This document shows positions 38,392-47,053 of a DNA stretch of 64,000 bases, piece after piece. Location: contig NZ_WNXQ01000002.1 of the NCBI RefSeq assembly GCF_009789075.1, positions 186,001-250,000 on the forward strand. Direction: 5' to 3'. The position numbers and the translations under genes are program-made. The notes beneath the pieces were generated by a model that searched no databases, was not told where the DNA came from, and saw only the letters and a program-made list of their open reading frames with translations. Positions within the stretch are counted from its first letter, which is position 1. Every line of letters begins with the position of its first letter. Source of the DNA: Pseudooceanicola pacificus (GTDB lineage Bacteria; Pseudomonadota; Alphaproteobacteria; Rhodobacterales; Rhodobacteraceae).

Positions 38392-39273
38392 TTACAGGCC
38401 CAACCGTTTCTCGAAAAATGTATCCGGATAGGGATCGTCGTTGAACCGGGGGATCTCGCTCCAGCCTTCGCGGTGGTAAAGCGCCACCGCCTCGGGCAGG
38501 GCGGAATTCGTGTCCAGTCGCAGCAGCCCGATGCCCAGCTCGGCGGCGATCTCCTCCACCCGGGTCATCATGCGCCGTGCCAGGCCCAGGCCCCGGGCCG
38601 AGGGGGCCACCCAGACGCGTTTGACCTCGGCCGTGCCATCGCCCGTGCCCTTCAACCCGGCGCAGCCCAGGGCCAGCCCGTCCGAGCGGGCCACGAGGAA
38701 CACGCCGCGCGGGCGGATCATCGCCGTGGCCTCGGGGTCGCGGGACAGCGAGACGTCGAAACCGGTCGCCAACCGGCGGGACAGCTCGCCGTAGTATTCG
38801 CCCAGGCAATAGCGGGCGTCGGGGCCGCGGGGGTCGTCCTCGTCCAGCGTGATGCGGTCGCGGGCAAGGGCCGAGGCGACGAGATCCATCGCCGCCAGCA
38901 GCGCCTCGGGCCGGGGGTGGCGCGAGAGGGTGTCGCGGGCGCGCTCGTCCGAGAGCGCCTCGTAGGCGGCGAATTCCGCCGCGCCGGTTTCGGTCAGCGC
39001 GGCCACGCGGCGGCGGGCGTCCTCGGGGTGGGGCGCGGTGAGGATGAGGCCCTCGTCCTCCAGCCCGCGCAGAAGGCGGCTGGTCAGCCCGGAATCGAGC
39101 CCCAGAAAGGCGCGCAGCGCGGCCACGTCGCAATGCCCGTGCCCGATGGCGTTCAGCACCCGGGCGGCGCCAAGCGAACGCCCGCGGCCAAGGAAACTGT
39201 CGTCGAGCGCGCCGACCTCGGAGGTGACGGCGCGCGAGAAGCGGCGGAAGCGGGCGACGGGATCAAGGCTCAT
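38392..39273 (-). CDS. MarR-type regulator fused to GNAT acetyltransferase
   Basis: About 293 residues. The N-terminal half is a MarR-like winged helix (ARFRRFSRAVTSEVGALDD, DVAALRAFLGLDSGLTSRLL, RGLEDEGLILTAPHPEDARRR with the wing). The C-terminal half is a GNAT domain: VKRVWVAPSARGLGLARRMM is the acetyl-CoA motif A, and ALPEAVALYHREGWSEI is motif B. Such fusions are known in bacteria; substrate and target genes are unknown. The ATG at 39273 lies next to a perfect palindrome that is probably its own operator; an ATG at 39309 would place that palindrome inside the coding region. Confidence 0.83.
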   Translation of the reverse strand: MSLDPVARFRRFSRAVTSEVGALDDSFLGRGRSLGAARVLNAIGHGHCDVAALRAFLGLDSGLTSRLLRGLEDEGLILTAPHPEDARRRVAALTETGAAEFAAYEALSDERARDTLSRHPRPEALLAAMDLVASALARDRITLDEDDPRGPDARYCLGEYYGELSRRLATGFDVSLSRDPEATAMIRPRGVFLVARSDGLALGCAGLKGTGDGTAEVKRVWVAPSARGLGLARRMMTRVEEIAAELGIGLLRLDTNSALPEAVALYHREGWSEIPRFNDDPYPDTFFEKRLGL

Positions 39274-39274
39274 G

Positions 39275-39298
39275 TTTATCTGACTAAGGTCAGATAAA
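39275..39298. promoter_or_regulatory. perfect palindrome at the MarR–GNAT start, likely operator
   Basis: TTTATCTGAC, spacer TAAG, GTCAGATAAA begins one base upstream of the ATG at 39273. The AT-rich outer arms and 24-base span fit MarR-family operators. Bound protein would block transcription or translation initiation of its own gene. Confidence 0.7.
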
Positions 39299-39318
39299 TC
39301 CGCCGTCAATCCGGAATG

Positions 39319-40986
39319 TCACGCGCAGCAGGGTCGCATCGCCGCCTGGGCGCAGAAGCACGAGGCCGCGACCTCGGTATCCGCGCGGGCCAGGGCGAAA
39401 TCCAGCCGCTGACGCAGCTGCGGCAGCTCGACCGTGTCGCCCCGCGCGGCAAGGCAATCGTGCAGGCCCTTCAGGCTCCAGACATTGTCCGGGTGGATCG
39501 AGCCACGCGGCAACTGCCCGGCCAGGCCCAGGTCCTCGCGGTAGATCTGTTCCGCTTCGGCCACATGCCCCTGTTCGAACAGCAGCGCCCCAAGCGCGTG
39601 GCGGGCGGGCTGCATCCAGCCCCAGGGCTCGTCATAGGGCAGGGCGTCGTCCAGCGCGACGGCACGGCGCAGCGCGTCAAAGGCGGCGTCGAAAGCGCCC
39701 TGACGGTAGAGGATTTCGCCCCGCAGCATGGCCTTGGCGATCTCCATCAGGTCGGGCACCACGTTGTTGTGCAGATAGCGGGTGCGCGGCACCAGCGCGG
39801 CGGCCTGCAAAAAGGCCTCTTCCCCCGCCAGCGCGGCATCGACATGGCCAAGCGCCGCATGGGCCAGCGCCTGAGCATAGAGCGTGGTGGCGGTGAGCGT
39901 GCGATAGAGCGTGCGGTCCTCGGGCAGTTCCATCGCCAGCAGCGCGTCCCATTTGCCAAAGCGGATCAGGATATGCGGCTCCATCGCCATGAAGGCCTCG
40001 AAATAATCCGCCATCGGCGGGCTTTCGATCCGCAGCATCTCTTCGGGCGTGGTCTCGCGCAGGCCGCGCATCGCCGCCAGCGCCGGTTCCATCTGCCCCA
40101 GAAAGAGCGCGCCATAGATCACGAAGTGATAGTTGTGCTGGCGATAGCCGGTGTAGAGGTTCATCGCCCCTTCGCGCTCATAGTATTTCAGATCGGCCAC
40201 AATCGCCTTCTGGTTCCACACAACGGTGTCGCGGTAATGGCCGCATTGCACGTCGATATGGGTCGGCATGTGCACCAGGTGGCCGGCATCTGGCACCAGT
40301 TCGCGCAGGGCGTCGGCCTGGGGCAGGGCGATTTCGGGCGTGGGCGACATCTCCATCAGGTGGATGTAGAGGTGCAGCAGACCCGGGTGGCGCATCGCGG
40401 CGGGATCGCTGGCAAAGGCGTCCTCCAGCACGCGCTGCGCCTCGGCCGTGTCGGCACCCGGGGCGGGCTGGCCGGTCCGCTGGTCCCACATCCGCCAGGG
40501 CGTGCGGTTCAGCAGCGCCTCGACAAAGATCGTGCGGATGTCGAGCTGGCCGGGATGGGCGGCACAGACCGCGCGCATGGCATCGGCAAAGGCATCGTCC
40601 CAGGGGCGCAGGTCGTCGATCGGTTCGCTTGCGGGATAGCGGGCGGGCAGGGCGGCGATCAGCGCGGCCTCGGGCGCGCTCACCCGGTCGGCCAGGGCCA
40701 TCGCGGCGGCGGCGGCGGCATGGGCCGTGGCCAGCGCATCGGCCCGGGTCTGCCCGTCCATCAGGATCCAGGGCATGTTGTAATTGGGCCCGGCGGCATA
40801 GGAGACGCCCCAATGCGCCATCGCGCAATCGGGATCGTGCTCCAGCGCGCGGCGATAGCAGGCGAGCGCCTCTTCGTGATTGTAGCCGTAGGTCCAGTTC
40901 AGGCCCCGGTCGAACCAGAGCTGCGCCAGGGGCGAGGCGGTGGTGACGGGCAAGCTGTGGGTGCCCAGGTCGTAGTAAGTGTCCAT
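39319..40986 (-). CDS. TPR-repeat protein of unknown function
   Basis: 555 residues without signal peptide or membrane helix. Tetratricopeptide-like helices occur at LNWTYGYNHEEALACYRRAL (about 30-50), through the middle, and near the end (ALGALLFEQGHVAEAEQIYR, about 490-510). Several His/Trp-rich patches (MPTHIDVQCGHYRDTVVWNQ, YRQHNYHFVIYGALFLGQME) are distinctive. It ends CFCAQAAMRPCCA with four cysteines. TPR arrays mediate protein contacts; I do not recognise a specific function. It stands directly downstream of the MarR–GNAT gene's promoter but on the same strand with its own start (MDTYYDLG). Confidence 0.8.
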   Translation of the reverse strand: MDTYYDLGTHSLPVTTASPLAQLWFDRGLNWTYGYNHEEALACYRRALEHDPDCAMAHWGVSYAAGPNYNMPWILMDGQTRADALATAHAAAAAAMALADRVSAPEAALIAALPARYPASEPIDDLRPWDDAFADAMRAVCAAHPGQLDIRTIFVEALLNRTPWRMWDQRTGQPAPGADTAEAQRVLEDAFASDPAAMRHPGLLHLYIHLMEMSPTPEIALPQADALRELVPDAGHLVHMPTHIDVQCGHYRDTVVWNQKAIVADLKYYEREGAMNLYTGYRQHNYHFVIYGALFLGQMEPALAAMRGLRETTPEEMLRIESPPMADYFEAFMAMEPHILIRFGKWDALLAMELPEDRTLYRTLTATTLYAQALAHAALGHVDAALAGEEAFLQAAALVPRTRYLHNNVVPDLMEIAKAMLRGEILYRQGAFDAAFDALRRAVALDDALPYDEPWGWMQPARHALGALLFEQGHVAEAEQIYREDLGLAGQLPRGSIHPDNVWSLKGLHDCLAARGDTVELPQLRQRLDFALARADTEVAASCFCAQAAMRPCCA

Positions 40987-41112
40987 GCCGGGGCCTCGCA
41001 TCGCTCAACGGTTAGGGAACGGTATGCCAGGAGTTGAACGCGGCTGATCAGACAGGGCAAGCGCGGAAATTGGTCAGGCGCGCGGGGCGTGGAGGCCGCG
41101 AAGCGCCCGCAG

Positions 41113-41697
41113 TCAGCCCAGCCTGGCGATAAAGGCCTTCACCTTCGGCGCGATCCAGTCCCAGAGCGCGGGCGCCCCGCTTTCGATCTTGCGGCCGACT
41201 TTTTCCCGGAAGACATCCCAGGTGACCGCATAGTCGATCCAGGAGCCGCCCCCCGAGGCGAGGTTCTGATTCGGCGGCTGGAACCGGTCGAGCGACTTGG
41301 CGAATCGTGCATCGGGGGTCTCGTTTGCCTCGAACTCTTCCCACAGGGCGCGAAAGGCTGTGGCCTGGTCGGCGGGCAGCAGGCCGAAGATCCGGTTGGC
41401 GGCGGCCTGTTCGCGCGCGGCGACGGTTTCGGCGTCAAGCGCACCGGCGCCATAGATCGGCACATCGCCGGCGTCGATTTCGACCAGATCGTGGATCAGC
41501 AGCATGCGGATCACCCGGTCGATGGAGACATCGGCGCCATGTTCGGCCAGCACCATGGCGTAAAGCGCGAGGTGCCAGGAATGTTCGCCCGAATTCTCGC
41601 GCCGCGAATTGTCGCAGAGCGGCGTGGCGCGCAGCACCGACTTGAGGCGGTCGGCCTCGGTCAGAAAGGCCATCTGGGCGTCGAGGCGGCTGGTCAT
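41113..41697 (-). CDS. HD-domain hydrolase (YfbR/HDDC2-like)
   Basis: 194 residues. The HD superfamily metal ligands are visible: ENSGEHSWHLALYAMVLAEH (His), LLIHDLVEIDAGD (His-Asp), and a later Asp in DYAVTWDVFREK. The order matches HD_3 proteins such as YfbR, which removes phosphate from deoxyribonucleoside monophosphates. Its start overlaps the stop of the upstream small gene by four bases (ATGA), so they are cotranscribed. Confidence 0.85.
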   Translation of the reverse strand: MTSRLDAQMAFLTEADRLKSVLRATPLCDNSRRENSGEHSWHLALYAMVLAEHGADVSIDRVIRMLLIHDLVEIDAGDVPIYGAGALDAETVAAREQAAANRIFGLLPADQATAFRALWEEFEANETPDARFAKSLDRFQPPNQNLASGGGSWIDYAVTWDVFREKVGRKIESGAPALWDWIAPKVKAFIARLG

Positions 41698-41996
41698 TGT
41701 CCGGGCTTGGGCGCGGGCCGGGGGGCGATGCGTTTCGCAGGCTGGGCCGCTGCGGGTTTCGCCGGCTGCGGCGGGGCGCTGGCGCGATGCTGGGCCAGCT
41801 TGCGTTCCAGCGCCGCGCGCGCCTTGCGTTCGGCCAGGCGCACGCGGACGTCTGTCAGAAAGGCCTCTTCCAACGTCTGGGATGCGGCACCGATGACCCC
41901 CGCGATTTCCATGAACAGCCGGTCGTCGCCGGTTTCGTCCATGGCTTTCATCACGTCTTCGCCCAGCTGGGCGGCGAGGGTCTGCAGTGTCGACAT
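41694..41996 (-). CDS. small helical protein of unknown function
   Basis: 100 residues. The first two-thirds are helical (LQTLAAQLGEDVMKAMDE, GVIGAASQTLEEAFLTDVRV, LAERKARAALERKLAQH), followed by a Pro/Ala/Lys-rich tail. No motif is recognised. It overlaps the HD hydrolase by four bases and lies six bases upstream of the alpha/beta-hydrolase stop, so three minus-strand genes are packed together. Confidence 0.7.
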   Translation of the reverse strand: MSTLQTLAAQLGEDVMKAMDETGDDRLFMEIAGVIGAASQTLEEAFLTDVRVRLAERKARAALERKLAQHRASAPPQPAKPAAAQPAKRIAPRPAPKPGQ

Positions 41997-42001
41997 GAGC
42001 C

Positions 42002-42655
42002 TTAGCGCGTTGTTTCGGTCAGGCGTCGTTTCACGTAGTCGGACACGCTGGTGATCATCGTGTCCATATGCGGATCTTCGAAGAAATGGCCGGCACCTTC
42101 AACCTGTTCATGGGTGATAGTGATGCCCTTCTGTTCCTTCAGCTTCGACACCAGCGAGGCGGTATCGGCCGGCGGGGCGACCCGGTCGGCGGTGCCGTTG
42201 ATGATCAGGCCCGAGGACGGGCAGGGCGCCAGGAACGAGAAATCGTACATGTTGGCCGGCGGCGAGACCGAGATGAACCCGGTGATCTCGGGGCGGCGCA
42301 TCAGCAGCTGCATGCCGATCCAGGCACCAAACGAGAACCCCGCGACCCAGCAGTGTTTCGAGTTGTTGTTCATCGACTGCAGGTAGTCGAGCGCCGAAGC
42401 GGCATCGCTCAGCTCTCCGATGCCCTGGTCGTATTCGCCCTGGCTGCGGCCGACGCCCCTGAAGTTGAAGCGCAGTACGGTGAAGCCCATCTTGTGAAAG
42501 GCGTAATGCAGATTGTAGACGACCTTGTTGTTCATCGTCCCGCCGAACTGCGGATGCGGATGCAGCACGATGGCGATGGGGGCGTCACGTTCCTTCTGCG
42601 GGTGGTAGCGGCCTTCGAGCCGGCCTTCTGGGCCGGGAAAAATGACCTCGGGCAT
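42002..42655 (-). CDS. alpha/beta hydrolase
   Basis: 217 residues of cytoplasmic alpha/beta-hydrolase fold. Motifs: AIVLHPHPQFGGTMNNKV (the HPHP loop of this subgroup), RFNFRGVGRSQGEYD, and VAGFSFGAWIGMQLL holding the nucleophile elbow GFSFG with Ser. The late GTADRVAPP and GAGHFF provide Asp and His of the triad. Members are annotated as dienelactone hydrolase-like or CocE-like; substrate unknown. It is divergent from iscR across 178 bases. The ATG at 42655 is the natural start. Confidence 0.85.
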   Translation of the reverse strand: MPEVIFPGPEGRLEGRYHPQKERDAPIAIVLHPHPQFGGTMNNKVVYNLHYAFHKMGFTVLRFNFRGVGRSQGEYDQGIGELSDAASALDYLQSMNNNSKHCWVAGFSFGAWIGMQLLMRRPEITGFISVSPPANMYDFSFLAPCPSSGLIINGTADRVAPPADTASLVSKLKEQKGITITHEQVEGAGHFFEDPHMDTMITSVSDYVKRRLTETTR

Positions 42656-42692
42656 TGTTTGCGCGGTCTCCTGCGGATATGCGCGTGAATTC

Positions 42693-42729
42693 TTGACGAA
42701 TTCTCTCGGGCACATTAGAACGGTTCTAA
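42693..42729 (+). promoter_or_regulatory. iscR/suf promoter overlapping a probable IscR operator
   Basis: TTGACG (-35, 42693-42698), 17 bases, TAGAAC (-10, 42716-42721). The -10 lies within the perfect palindrome TTAGAAC-G-GTTCTAA (42715-42729). A repressor bound there would cover the promoter, fitting autoregulation by the Rrf2 protein IscR encoded just downstream. Confidence 0.75.
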
Positions 42730-42832
42730 ATCCGGTCGTGGTCCGGATCGGGCTTTTTGCGAGATAGTTCCTGGGTCCGGGAAGGTCAATCATTTCCGGC
42801 GGATCCGGGGAAGTCACGCGGCGGAGGCGGCC

Positions 42833-43297
42833 ATGAAACTGAGCACCAAGGGACGTTACGCGATGGTTGCCCTGGCCGACATGGCGTTGCAGCCGGGCGA
42901 CGGTCTGGTGACGCTGGCGGGTATCTCCAAGCGGCAGGCGATTTCGCTGCCCTATCTGGAGCAGCTTTTTGTCAAGCTGCGCCGCGCCGGGCTGGTCGAA
43001 TCCGTGCGCGGCCCGGGGGGCGGCTACAGGCTGGCCCATTCGCCCAGCGATATCCGCGTGTCGGATGTGCTGGCCGCCGTGGACGAGACGGTGAGCGCGA
43101 TGCACAAGGGCGCGGGCGCTTCGGGCGGGCTGTCCGGCTCGCGCGCGCAGTCGGTGACGAACCGGCTGTGGGAGGGGCTTTCGGCCCATGTCTATGTCTT
43201 CCTGCACCAGACCCGGCTGTCGGATGTGGTGGGCAACGGGCTGGCGCCATGCCCCGCGGTGCCCAACCTCTTTGCCGTGGTGGACGAGGACGCATGA
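42833..43297 (+). CDS. iscR: Rrf2-family regulator IscR, single-cysteine Rhodobacter type
   Basis: 154 residues with the start MKLSTKGRYAMVALADMAL and the Rrf2 winged helix GISKRQAISLPYLEQLFVKL followed by VRGPGGGYRLA. Instead of the three cysteines (about 92, 98, 104) that hold the [2Fe-2S] cluster in E. coli IscR, this chain has only Cys140 in LAPCPAVP. This matches the atypical IscR described from Rhodobacter sphaeroides. It heads the suf operon and probably represses it when clusters or iron are plentiful. Confidence 0.92.
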   Translation: MKLSTKGRYAMVALADMALQPGDGLVTLAGISKRQAISLPYLEQLFVKLRRAGLVESVRGPGGGYRLAHSPSDIRVSDVLAAVDETVSAMHKGAGASGGLSGSRAQSVTNRLWEGLSAHVYVFLHQTRLSDVVGNGLAPCPAVPNLFAVVDEDA

Positions 43298-43439
43298 CCC
43301 GGGCCGGCGGACATAAATGCGCCCTGGCCGACGGCGCGCTGCTGTCCGGGCGAGGCGCTTGTGGCCACTTGCCCCGGGCGGGGCGCTCTTGCGGCCGGAT
43401 GGAGCCCGGGGTGCGCCTCCTGCCCCGAGGGCGCGCGCG

Positions 43440-44483
43440 ATGAGGCGGGTGTATCTGGATCACAACGCCACCACGCCGCTGCGGGCCGAGGCGCGCGAGG
43501 CGATGATCGCGGCGATGGATGTCGCCGGAAACCCCTCGTCGGTGCATGGCGAGGGGCGGCAGGCCAAGGCGCTGATCGAACGGGCGCGGGCGCAGGTCGC
43601 CACGGCGCTCGGCGCGGACGGGGCCGATGTGATCTTTACCTCCAGCGCGACCGAGGCGGCGGCGCTGGCGTTGGCGGGTCGTGGCCTGCACTGCGCCGAG
43701 GTGGAACATGACGCCGTCCTGGCCTGGGCCGAGAGCGGGCTGCCGGTGGATGCGCAAGGCGCGGTGCAGGTGGCGGAGCCGCAGGCGGCGACCCTGCAAT
43801 TCGCCAATTCCGAAACCGGCGTGATCCAGGATCTGCCCGCCGATCTGGCGGTCTGCGACCTGACGCAGGGTTTCGGCAAGGTGCCTCTGGCCTTCAACTG
43901 GCTGGGGTGCGACATGGCGCTGGTCTCGGCCCACAAGCTGGGCGGGCCCAAGGGCGTGGGCGCGCTGGTGCTGCGGCGGGGTCTGGATGTCCAGGCGCGG
44001 ATCCGGGGCGGGGGCCAGGAGATGGGCCGCCGCTCGGGCACCGAGAACGTGATCGGCATCGCCGGGTTCGGTGCCGCGGCCGCAGCGGCGGCTCGGGATC
44101 TGGACGCCGGGATCTGGGACGGCGTCGCGCAACGGCGCGATCTGCTGGAAGAGGCCATTGCGGCCGAGGACAGCGATATTATCTTTGCTGGGAAAGGCGC
44201 CAAACGCCTGCCCAATACCTGCAGCATCGTCAGCCCCGGCTGGAAGGGCGAGACGCAGGTGATGCAGATGGACCTGGCCGGATTCGCCGTATCGGCCGGA
44301 TCCGCCTGTTCCAGCGGAAAGGTGCGTGCCAGCCGCGTGCTGCGCGCCATGGGATTCGACGAAGGGGCCTCAGCCAGCGCGATTCGCGTCAGCCTGGGCC
44401 CCGAGACCACCGAAGAGGACATCCTGCGCTTTGCCCGGACCTGGGCCGCGCAGCGACGCAAACACCGCGCCCGCGCGGCGTAA
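43440..44483 (+). CDS. cysteine desulfurase, IscS/NifS-like class I
   Basis: 347 residues of PLP enzyme that removes sulfur from cysteine. It shows [10 protein letters not shown] at the start, [15 protein letters not shown], the PLP lysine in [14 protein letters not shown], and the flexible catalytic loop [17 protein letters not shown] with active Cys, as in group I (IscS) enzymes. The operon also encodes the group II enzyme SufS, so two desulfurases serve one pathway. It lies 142 bases after iscR and 16 bases before sufB. Confidence 0.9.
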   Translation: MRRVYLDHNATTPLRAEAREAMIAAMDVAGNPSSVHGEGRQAKALIERARAQVATALGADGADVIFTSSATEAAALALAGRGLHCAEVEHDAVLAWAESGLPVDAQGAVQVAEPQAATLQFANSETGVIQDLPADLAVCDLTQGFGKVPLAFNWLGCDMALVSAHKLGGPKGVGALVLRRGLDVQARIRGGGQEMGRRSGTENVIGIAGFGAAAAAAARDLDAGIWDGVAQRRDLLEEAIAAEDSDIIFAGKGAKRLPNTCSIVSPGWKGETQVMQMDLAGFAVSAGSACSSGKVRASRVLRAMGFDEGASASAIRVSLGPETTEEDILRFARTWAAQRRKHRARAA

Positions 44484-44499
44484 GACGGAAGGAACCGCC

Positions 44500-46032
44500 A
44501 TGACGGCACTCGACAAGACCGAGGTGAAGGACGGCGTGGACCAGGAGACGGTGGATGCCGTCGCCAAGGTCGGCACCTACAAATACGGCTGGGACACCGA
44601 GATCGAGATGGACTATGCCCCGATGGGCCTCAACGAGGACATCGTGCGGCTGATCTCGACCAAGAACGGCGAGCCGGAGTGGATGACCGACTGGCGGCTG
44701 GAGGCCTATCGCCGCTGGCTGACCAAGGACGAACCGACCTGGGCGATGGTCGATTATCCCAAGATCGACTTTCAGAACCAGTATTACTATGCCCGTCCGA
44801 AAAGCATGGAGACCAAGCCCAAATCGCTGGACGAGGTCGATCCCAAGCTGCTGGCGACCTATGAAAAGCTGGGCATCCCGCTGAAGGAACAGATGGTTCT
44901 GGCCGGTGTCGAAGGCGCCGAGGCCGCGCCCGCCGACGGGGCCGCGCCCGAACGCCGGGTCGCGGTGGATGCGGTGTTCGACAGCGTCTCGGTCGGCACG
45001 ACCTTCAAGAAGGAGCTGGAGAAGGCGGGCGTCATCTTCTGCTCGATCTCGGAAGCGATCCAGGAGCATCCGGAGCTGGTGAAGAAATACCTCGGCTCCG
45101 TCGTTCCGGTCAGCGACAATTTCTACGCCACGCTGAACAGCGCGGTCTTCTCGGACGGCTCCTTTGTCTATGTGCCGCCGGGGGTGCGCTGCCCGATGGA
45201 GCTGTCGACCTATTTCCGCATCAATGCCGAGAACACCGGCCAGTTCGAGCGGACGCTGATCATCGCCGACAAGGGCTCTTACGTCAGCTACCTGGAAGGC
45301 TGCACCGCGCCCAAGCGGGACACGGCGCAGCTGCATGCGGCGGTGGTCGAGATCATCGTCGAGGAAGACGCCGAGGTGAAATACTCGACCGTGCAGAACT
45401 GGTTCCCGGGCGACGAGGAGGGCCGCGGCGGCATCTACAACTTTGTCACCAAGCGCGCCGATTGCCGGGGCGACCGGGCCAAGGTGATGTGGACCCAGGT
45501 GGAAACCGGCAGCGCGGTGACGTGGAAATATCCGTCCTGCATCCTGCGCGGCGACGACAGCCAGGGCGAGTTCTACTCGATCGCCATCGCCAACAACTAC
45601 CAGCAGGCCGATACCGGGACGAAGATGATCCACCTTGGCAAGAACACCAAGAGCCGGATCGTGTCCAAGGGGATCAGCGCGGGCCGTGCGCAGAACACCT
45701 ATCGCGGGCTGGTCTCGATGCATCCCAAGGCGCAGCACGCGCGCAACTACACCCAGTGCGACAGCCTGCTGATCGGCGACAAATGCGGGGCGCATACGGT
45801 GCCCTATATCGAGGTCAAGAACAACACGGCCCGGGTGGAGCACGAGGCGACCACCTCCAAGGTGGATGACGACCAGCTGTTCTACTGCCGCTCGCGCGGG
45901 ATGGACGAGGAAGAGGCTGTGGCGCTGGTGGTGAACGGGTTCTGCAAGGAAGTGCTGCAGGCGCTGCCGATGGAATTCGCCATGGAAGCCCAGGCGCTTG
46001 TCGCGATTTCGCTGGAAGGATCGGTCGGGTAA
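44500..46032 (+). CDS. sufB: Fe-S cluster scaffold protein SufB
   Basis: 510 residues. SufB with SufC and SufD forms the SufBC2D scaffold on which clusters are assembled. Recognisable segments are [60 protein letters not shown], and the late [20 protein letters not shown] with the conserved Cys-containing [16 protein letters not shown] lies before the ATG at 44500. It is followed directly by a 21-base inverted repeat and two genes that are not part of the classical suf set. Confidence 0.96.
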   Translation: MTALDKTEVKDGVDQETVDAVAKVGTYKYGWDTEIEMDYAPMGLNEDIVRLISTKNGEPEWMTDWRLEAYRRWLTKDEPTWAMVDYPKIDFQNQYYYARPKSMETKPKSLDEVDPKLLATYEKLGIPLKEQMVLAGVEGAEAAPADGAAPERRVAVDAVFDSVSVGTTFKKELEKAGVIFCSISEAIQEHPELVKKYLGSVVPVSDNFYATLNSAVFSDGSFVYVPPGVRCPMELSTYFRINAENTGQFERTLIIADKGSYVSYLEGCTAPKRDTAQLHAAVVEIIVEEDAEVKYSTVQNWFPGDEEGRGGIYNFVTKRADCRGDRAKVMWTQVETGSAVTWKYPSCILRGDDSQGEFYSIAIANNYQQADTGTKMIHLGKNTKSRIVSKGISAGRAQNTYRGLVSMHPKAQHARNYTQCDSLLIGDKCGAHTVPYIEVKNNTARVEHEATTSKVDDDQLFYCRSRGMDEEEAVALVVNGFCKEVLQALPMEFAMEAQALVAISLEGSVG

Positions 46033-46053
46033 CGAATTTTCGACGAAAATTCG
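46033..46053. repeat. 21-base perfect inverted repeat, copy 2
   Basis: CGAATTTTCG, A, CGAAAATTCG begins on the base after the sufB stop and is identical to the copy behind purQ. Here it lies inside an operon, 22 bases before the next start, so it cannot be a full terminator without cutting off sufCDS. Confidence 0.85.
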
Positions 46054-46075
46054 GGCGCGCAGACAGGAGACGGGC

Positions 46076-46390
46076 ATGATCGTGACAACGACCAACGGGA
46101 TCGAGGGCCACCCGATCCGCGAATACAAGGGCATCGTGGTGGGCGAGGCCATCATGGGCGCCAATGTGGTGCGGGATTTCTTTGCCGGGATCACCGATAT
46201 CATCGGCGGCCGGTCCGGCGCCTATGAGAGCAAGCTGCAGGATGCGCGCGACACCGCCATGCGCGAGCTCGAGGCGCGGGCGGCCACGATGGGTGCCAAT
46301 GCCGTGGTCGGGGTCGATCTCGATTACGAGGTGGTGGGCGACTCGATGCTGATGGTTTCGGTCTCGGGCACCGCGGTGGTGATCGACTGA
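46076..46390 (+). CDS. YbjQ/UPF0145-family protein inside the suf operon
   Basis: 104 residues matching UPF0145: [39 protein letters not shown], a central [19 protein letters not shown], and [16 protein letters not shown]. The family forms ring-shaped pentamers and is sometimes called heavy-metal-binding, with no settled function. The ATG at 46076 follows AGGAG. Its place between sufB and sufC suggests a role tied to cluster assembly or metal supply, but that is inference. Confidence 0.88.
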   Translation: MIVTTTNGIEGHPIREYKGIVVGEAIMGANVVRDFFAGITDIIGGRSGAYESKLQDARDTAMRELEARAATMGANAVVGVDLDYEVVGDSMLMVSVSGTAVVID

Positions 46391-46392
46391 TC

Positions 46393-46995
46393 ATGCGCGA
46401 CGTCTCTGCCCCCAGGATCGACCGGCCGGAGCTGACCCTGCCCGAGGCAGAGGCGGCCCTGCTGCGCGCGGAATATGCCGCCGCCTCGGTCATCCTGGAA
46501 TATGGCTCGGGGGGCTCGACCGTGCTGGCGGGCGAGATGCCGGGCAAGCGGGTGTTCAGCGTCGAGAGCGATCCCGACTGGGCCGCCATGATGCGCGACT
46601 GGTTCGCCCAGACCCCGCCAGCCTCGCCGGTGGAGGTGATCCATGCCGACATCGGGCCGACCAAGGAATGGGGCCATCCCAAAAGCCATCACGGCTGGCG
46701 CAGCTATCCGGCCTATCCGCTGGGCGTGTGGGAGCTGGACGAGATCCCGCATCCCGACGTGGTGCTGGTCGACGGGCGGTTCCGCGTGGGCTGCGCCCTG
46801 GCGACGGCCTTTCGCGCGCAGCGCCCGGTGGTGCTGCTGTTTGACGACTACGCGGGCCGTCAGGCCTATCACGTGATCGAGGATTACCTCGGCACGCCCG
46901 AACTCACCGGCCGCATGGCCCGGTTCGAGGTCACCCCGCAGCCCGTTCCGGCGGAGCGGCTGCTGCAGGTGATCCAGTTGATGCAGCGCCCCTGA
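46393..46995 (+). CDS. SAM-methyltransferase-fold protein inside the suf operon
   Basis: 200 residues. The Rossmann-like start ASVILEYGSGGSTVLAGEM holds a motif I (EYGSGGST), then VFSVESDPDWAAMM with an acidic residue at motif II, and DVVLVDGRFRVGCALATAF. This resembles class I SAM methyltransferases of the TylF/cephalosporin-hydroxylase-like branch. Substrate unknown. It starts two bases after the YbjQ stop and precedes sufC by 58 bases, so it is translated within the suf operon. Confidence 0.75.
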   Translation: MRDVSAPRIDRPELTLPEAEAALLRAEYAAASVILEYGSGGSTVLAGEMPGKRVFSVESDPDWAAMMRDWFAQTPPASPVEVIHADIGPTKEWGHPKSHHGWRSYPAYPLGVWELDEIPHPDVVLVDGRFRVGCALATAFRAQRPVVLLFDDYAGRQAYHVIEDYLGTPELTGRMARFEVTPQPVPAERLLQVIQLMQRP

Positions 46996-47053
46996 CCGGG
47001 CGCCCCAGGGAACAGGCCGCGCCCGGCGCGGCAGAGATCGAAGGAAGAGATAC

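Noticed and set aside
34568..39133. 1521-codon open frame on the minus strand opposite mfd
   Set aside because: It is a GC-rich shadow of mfd and the genes around it: His/Arg/Pro/Gly-rich, no domain, no ribosome site, and it crosses several well-supported genes.
42757..43443. Plus-strand frame overlapping iscR with a long N-terminal extension
   Set aside because: It is out of phase with the clear Rrf2 protein and has no recognisable content.
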